Positions 15,208 through 17,275 of a DNA stretch of 17,275 bases are shown one piece after another. A program made the translations under genes and the position numbers. Source of the stretch: Candidatus Avimonoglobus intestinipullorum (GTDB lineage Bacteria > Bacillota > Clostridia > UBA1381); assembly GCA_018714645.1 (NCBI GenBank), contig DVND01000070.1, forward strand, positions 1-17,275, read 5' to 3'. Under the pieces are notes generated by a model. It was not told the DNA's origin and made no database searches. It saw only the letters and a list, made by a program, of their open reading frames with translations. How positions within the stretch are numbered: the stretch's first letter is position 1; each line of letters starts with the position of its first letter.

Positions 15208-17250
15208 ATGAAAAAAAGAATTTTTGCGGTAATCTTATCCGTTGTGGTGGCAGCGGGCGCGGGAATGACAGGCGTTTATGGGGCGCCCGGCACGAATCAG
15301 GATTATAGCCAGGATTTCAGTACGGCGCCGGCGGAGTGGGTCATCACGGCGGAAAGCAAAAATACCCAGGTGGAAAACGGTGAACTTCATTTTGGGACCG
15401 GCGATTACAATGTAACCGATGGGTTCGTATATCTGGAAGGTTATACCTGGGATCGATTCCAACATACCCTCAGCTTTAAAGTGCGGAACCGGCAGGCAGA
15501 CGCAAAGGGGCCGATAAAAGCGTATTTTAATTATACGCCGGAGGCGTATTATGCTTTGGCCTTTTACAGAAATGATCATGTTGCGCTGGTGAAGAAAACA
15601 GCGGATACCGAAGAAACGGTATTGGAAGAATCAGACGGTACCTTTGATTTGTGGAATTCTAAAACATTTTCTGTTATTTTAAAGAACGGTGCGATCCGCG
15701 TTTTACAGGACAGCACAGAAATTATAACGTATAATGACAGTAACCCGGTTCAGGCAGGAGGCATTGCTTTTGGGGCTGCCGGCGCAAACGGGTATATTGA
15801 CGATGTGTCAGTAACAGCGCCCAAAATAAATCAAAATTATCAGGCTGCCTATACGGCGGAAATAACGGCTGTCCCGGCAGACTGGCAAACAACAGGAGCT
15901 GTCAATATGTTAAACGGGCATCTGCATTTGGGGCATAATGATCAATACAATCCTGGGGATGGAGAAGTGTTTTTGGCAAACTACCAATGGGAAGGATGCC
16001 GGTATTCTTTCCATTTTTTCCTCAGTAACAGGGTTGATATGAATAAAAATGAGAATAGTGTCATGACCGCATATTTTAATTATAAGGACACCGACAACTA
16101 TTATGCAGTTCAATTTCCCGTCGAACAGAAAGCGGTGACGCTTGTAAAAAGGGTGGACGGGCAGGAGACGGTGTTGGCTTCTGTGGAAAAAGGTGTAACC
16201 AACATTTTTGGAGGTAAAGAATTTACAATATGGTTCGATCCTGCGGGGCGGATCGCGCTTCAAAATGAGACGGATCACAATACCGTCCTGTCCTGTACTG
16301 ACAGCGCGCCTTTGCTTGGAGGGACAGTCGGTTTCGGCGCAAGCCAGTCAAATGGGTATATTAATCATGTCGAAATTGCGGTGTTGTCAGATGGCGAAAA
16401 AGAGAACGAGGATTATAGCGAACGCTTTCCGGCAGCGGAAATGCCTGCGGGATGGGAAACAGAGAATTGTACCATAGACGCCGGCGGACAGCGGCTGAAA
16501 CTGGCGAGCTGGTCGGCAATGAACAGTATGGCGGTATATACCGGCCATAAATGGACGAACCAGAATTATATTTTTTCGTTTGATGGCACCAATGAAGCAG
16601 CAGACGCAGGGAATAAAGTCAATATCTATTTTAACCGTTCGGATTTCGCAGGTGAAATAAATACGTATGCAATTTATTGGATGGGAGACGGCGCCATCCA
16701 ACTGCATAAAATCACGAATGGCGCCGACGAGATGCTGGCGGCAGCGGATATTCCGGAATACACGGGCAAAGGCACAAGGCAGCATTTTAAAATCTGCTGC
16801 ATAGACGGTAGGATTGCGGTGGCCGTGAATGGAAGCACATTGATCACATATGTGGATGAGATGCCGGTGACCGGCGGAAATATCGGTTTTGGGACGACGG
16901 CGTCCGTGGGCTATATCGATGATATCCGGGTATATACCCCGGCAGCGGCGGTGATGGAGTTCACTGTGTTGAATGAACAAATGGAAAAAATTACTTCCCT
17001 TGATGGGATGCAGGGGAAAACGGTGACAGTTCAGATGCAGATTGAGGCAGAACAGGACACTGTCCCTGTGATTGGGGTGTTTGGCGGTAATGTTCTTTAT
17101 GGAGCAGGCATGGCACAGAAAGAAGGAGATATGTATACATGTGTAATTGCTATTCCCACAAACACGCCGGACGACGCAAAGATGACCGTATTTCTGTGGT
17201 CAAATCTTGAGGCGATGACCCCATATGCGGAAGCAGAGGTCTATTTATAA
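15208..17250 (+). CDS. Exported protein of three tandem lectin-like modules plus C-terminal Ig-like domain
   Basis: A 680-residue secreted protein with no enzyme domain. ATG follows AAAGGAG by 7 bases and comes 18 bases after the GH74 gene. The signal peptide ends near residue 25 (GVYG/APG). Three repeats follow at about 32-205, 210-391 and 397-578. Each opens with an (Y/E)xxxF/AxxxPA.W pattern, has a central YFN strand (AYFNY 105-109, AYFNY 288-292, IYFNR 473-477), an ALVKK/TLVKR/QLHKI strand and ends GYIDDV, GYINHV or GYIDDI. The C-terminal domain (about 582-680) ends VFLWSNLEAMTPY and matches the tails of two other proteins of the cluster. The fold resembles LamG/DUF1080 concanavalin-like domains, so polysaccharide binding is the simplest guess. 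No anchoring signal is visible. It may be the last gene, but the 25 bases after the stop are too few to show a terminator. Confidence 0.9.
   Translation: MKKRIFAVILSVVVAAGAGMTGVYGAPGTNQDYSQDFSTAPAEWVITAESKNTQVENGELHFGTGDYNVTDGFVYLEGYTWDRFQHTLSFKVRNRQADAKGPIKAYFNYTPEAYYALAFYRNDHVALVKKTADTEETVLEESDGTFDLWNSKTFSVILKNGAIRVLQDSTEIITYNDSNPVQAGGIAFGAAGANGYIDDVSVTAPKINQNYQAAYTAEITAVPADWQTTGAVNMLNGHLHLGHNDQYNPGDGEVFLANYQWEGCRYSFHFFLSNRVDMNKNENSVMTAYFNYKDTDNYYAVQFPVEQKAVTLVKRVDGQETVLASVEKGVTNIFGGKEFTIWFDPAGRIALQNETDHNTVLSCTDSAPLLGGTVGFGASQSNGYINHVEIAVLSDGEKENEDYSERFPAAEMPAGWETENCTIDAGGQRLKLASWSAMNSMAVYTGHKWTNQNYIFSFDGTNEAADAGNKVNIYFNRSDFAGEINTYAIYWMGDGAIQLHKITNGADEMLAAADIPEYTGKGTRQHFKICCIDGRIAVAVNGSTLITYVDEMPVTGGNIGFGTTASVGYIDDIRVYTPAAAVMEFTVLNEQMEKITSLDGMQGKTVTVQMQIEAEQDTVPVIGVFGGNVLYGAGMAQKEGDMYTCVIAIPTNTPDDAKMTVFLWSNLEAMTPYAEAEVYL
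15301..16942 (+). repeat. Three tandem YFN lectin-like modules
   Basis: Protein-level tandem repeat of about 180 residues per unit, encoded at about 15301-15825, 15838-16382 and 16411-16942. YFN strands are encoded at 15520-15534, 16069-16083 and 16624-16638. Each unit closes with GYI(D/N). The units are diverged, so this is an old duplication. Confidence 0.8.
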
Positions 17251-17275
17251 AAATTTATTTGTAACCAAAAAAACA

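Noticed and set aside
3196..17250. Cellulosome components
   Set aside because: I found no paired calcium-binding dockerin repeats and no cohesin-like domain in any of the exported proteins.

Overview
The window is one side of a tightly packed gene cluster. Nine genes all read rightward, the gaps between them are only about 14 to 33 bases, and no promoter or factor-independent terminator is visible, so they most likely form a single operon that starts before base 1. Strong AGGAGG-type ribosome sites, moderate base composition, S-layer homology (SLH) domains and stalk domains of the copper-amine-oxidase-N type point to a Gram-positive Bacillota, most likely a plant-polysaccharide-degrading member of the Clostridia. 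I cannot place it to genus.

Left part (2-3162): a carbohydrate importer of the CUT1 ABC family. It has a lipoprotein sugar-binding protein (5' end cut by the window) and two membrane permeases with the EAA loop. No ATPase gene is present; CUT1 systems often use a shared ATPase encoded elsewhere.

Middle part (3196-9687): three exported proteins with no recognisable enzyme domain. The first has two lectin-like beta-sandwich modules alternating with Ig-like domains. The second has an intact C-terminal SLH triplet, which should anchor it to the cell wall. The third is a large beta-rich protein whose N-terminal SLH-like modules have lost the usual TRAE-type motif.

Right part (9708-17250): two paralogous GH74-family glycoside hydrolases (typically endo-xyloglucanases), each two beta-propellers with many Asp-box turns but with different C-terminal extensions. 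They are followed by an exported protein made of three lectin-like modules in tandem. The lectin-like module, marked by a YFN[YR] strand, occurs six times in three different proteins of the cluster, and a second C-terminal domain with a conserved Trp is also shared by the same three proteins.

My reading, which is inference, is a non-cellulosomal cell-surface system for xyloglucan or a related beta-glucan. GH74 enzymes cut the polymer, the module-rich proteins bind polymer or cell surface, the SLH protein ties the apparatus to the wall, and the lipoprotein and permeases import the oligosaccharides. No transposase, integrase, RNA gene, CRISPR array or reverse-strand gene is supported. No gap between genes exceeds 40 bases, so there is no long non-coding stretch to describe.
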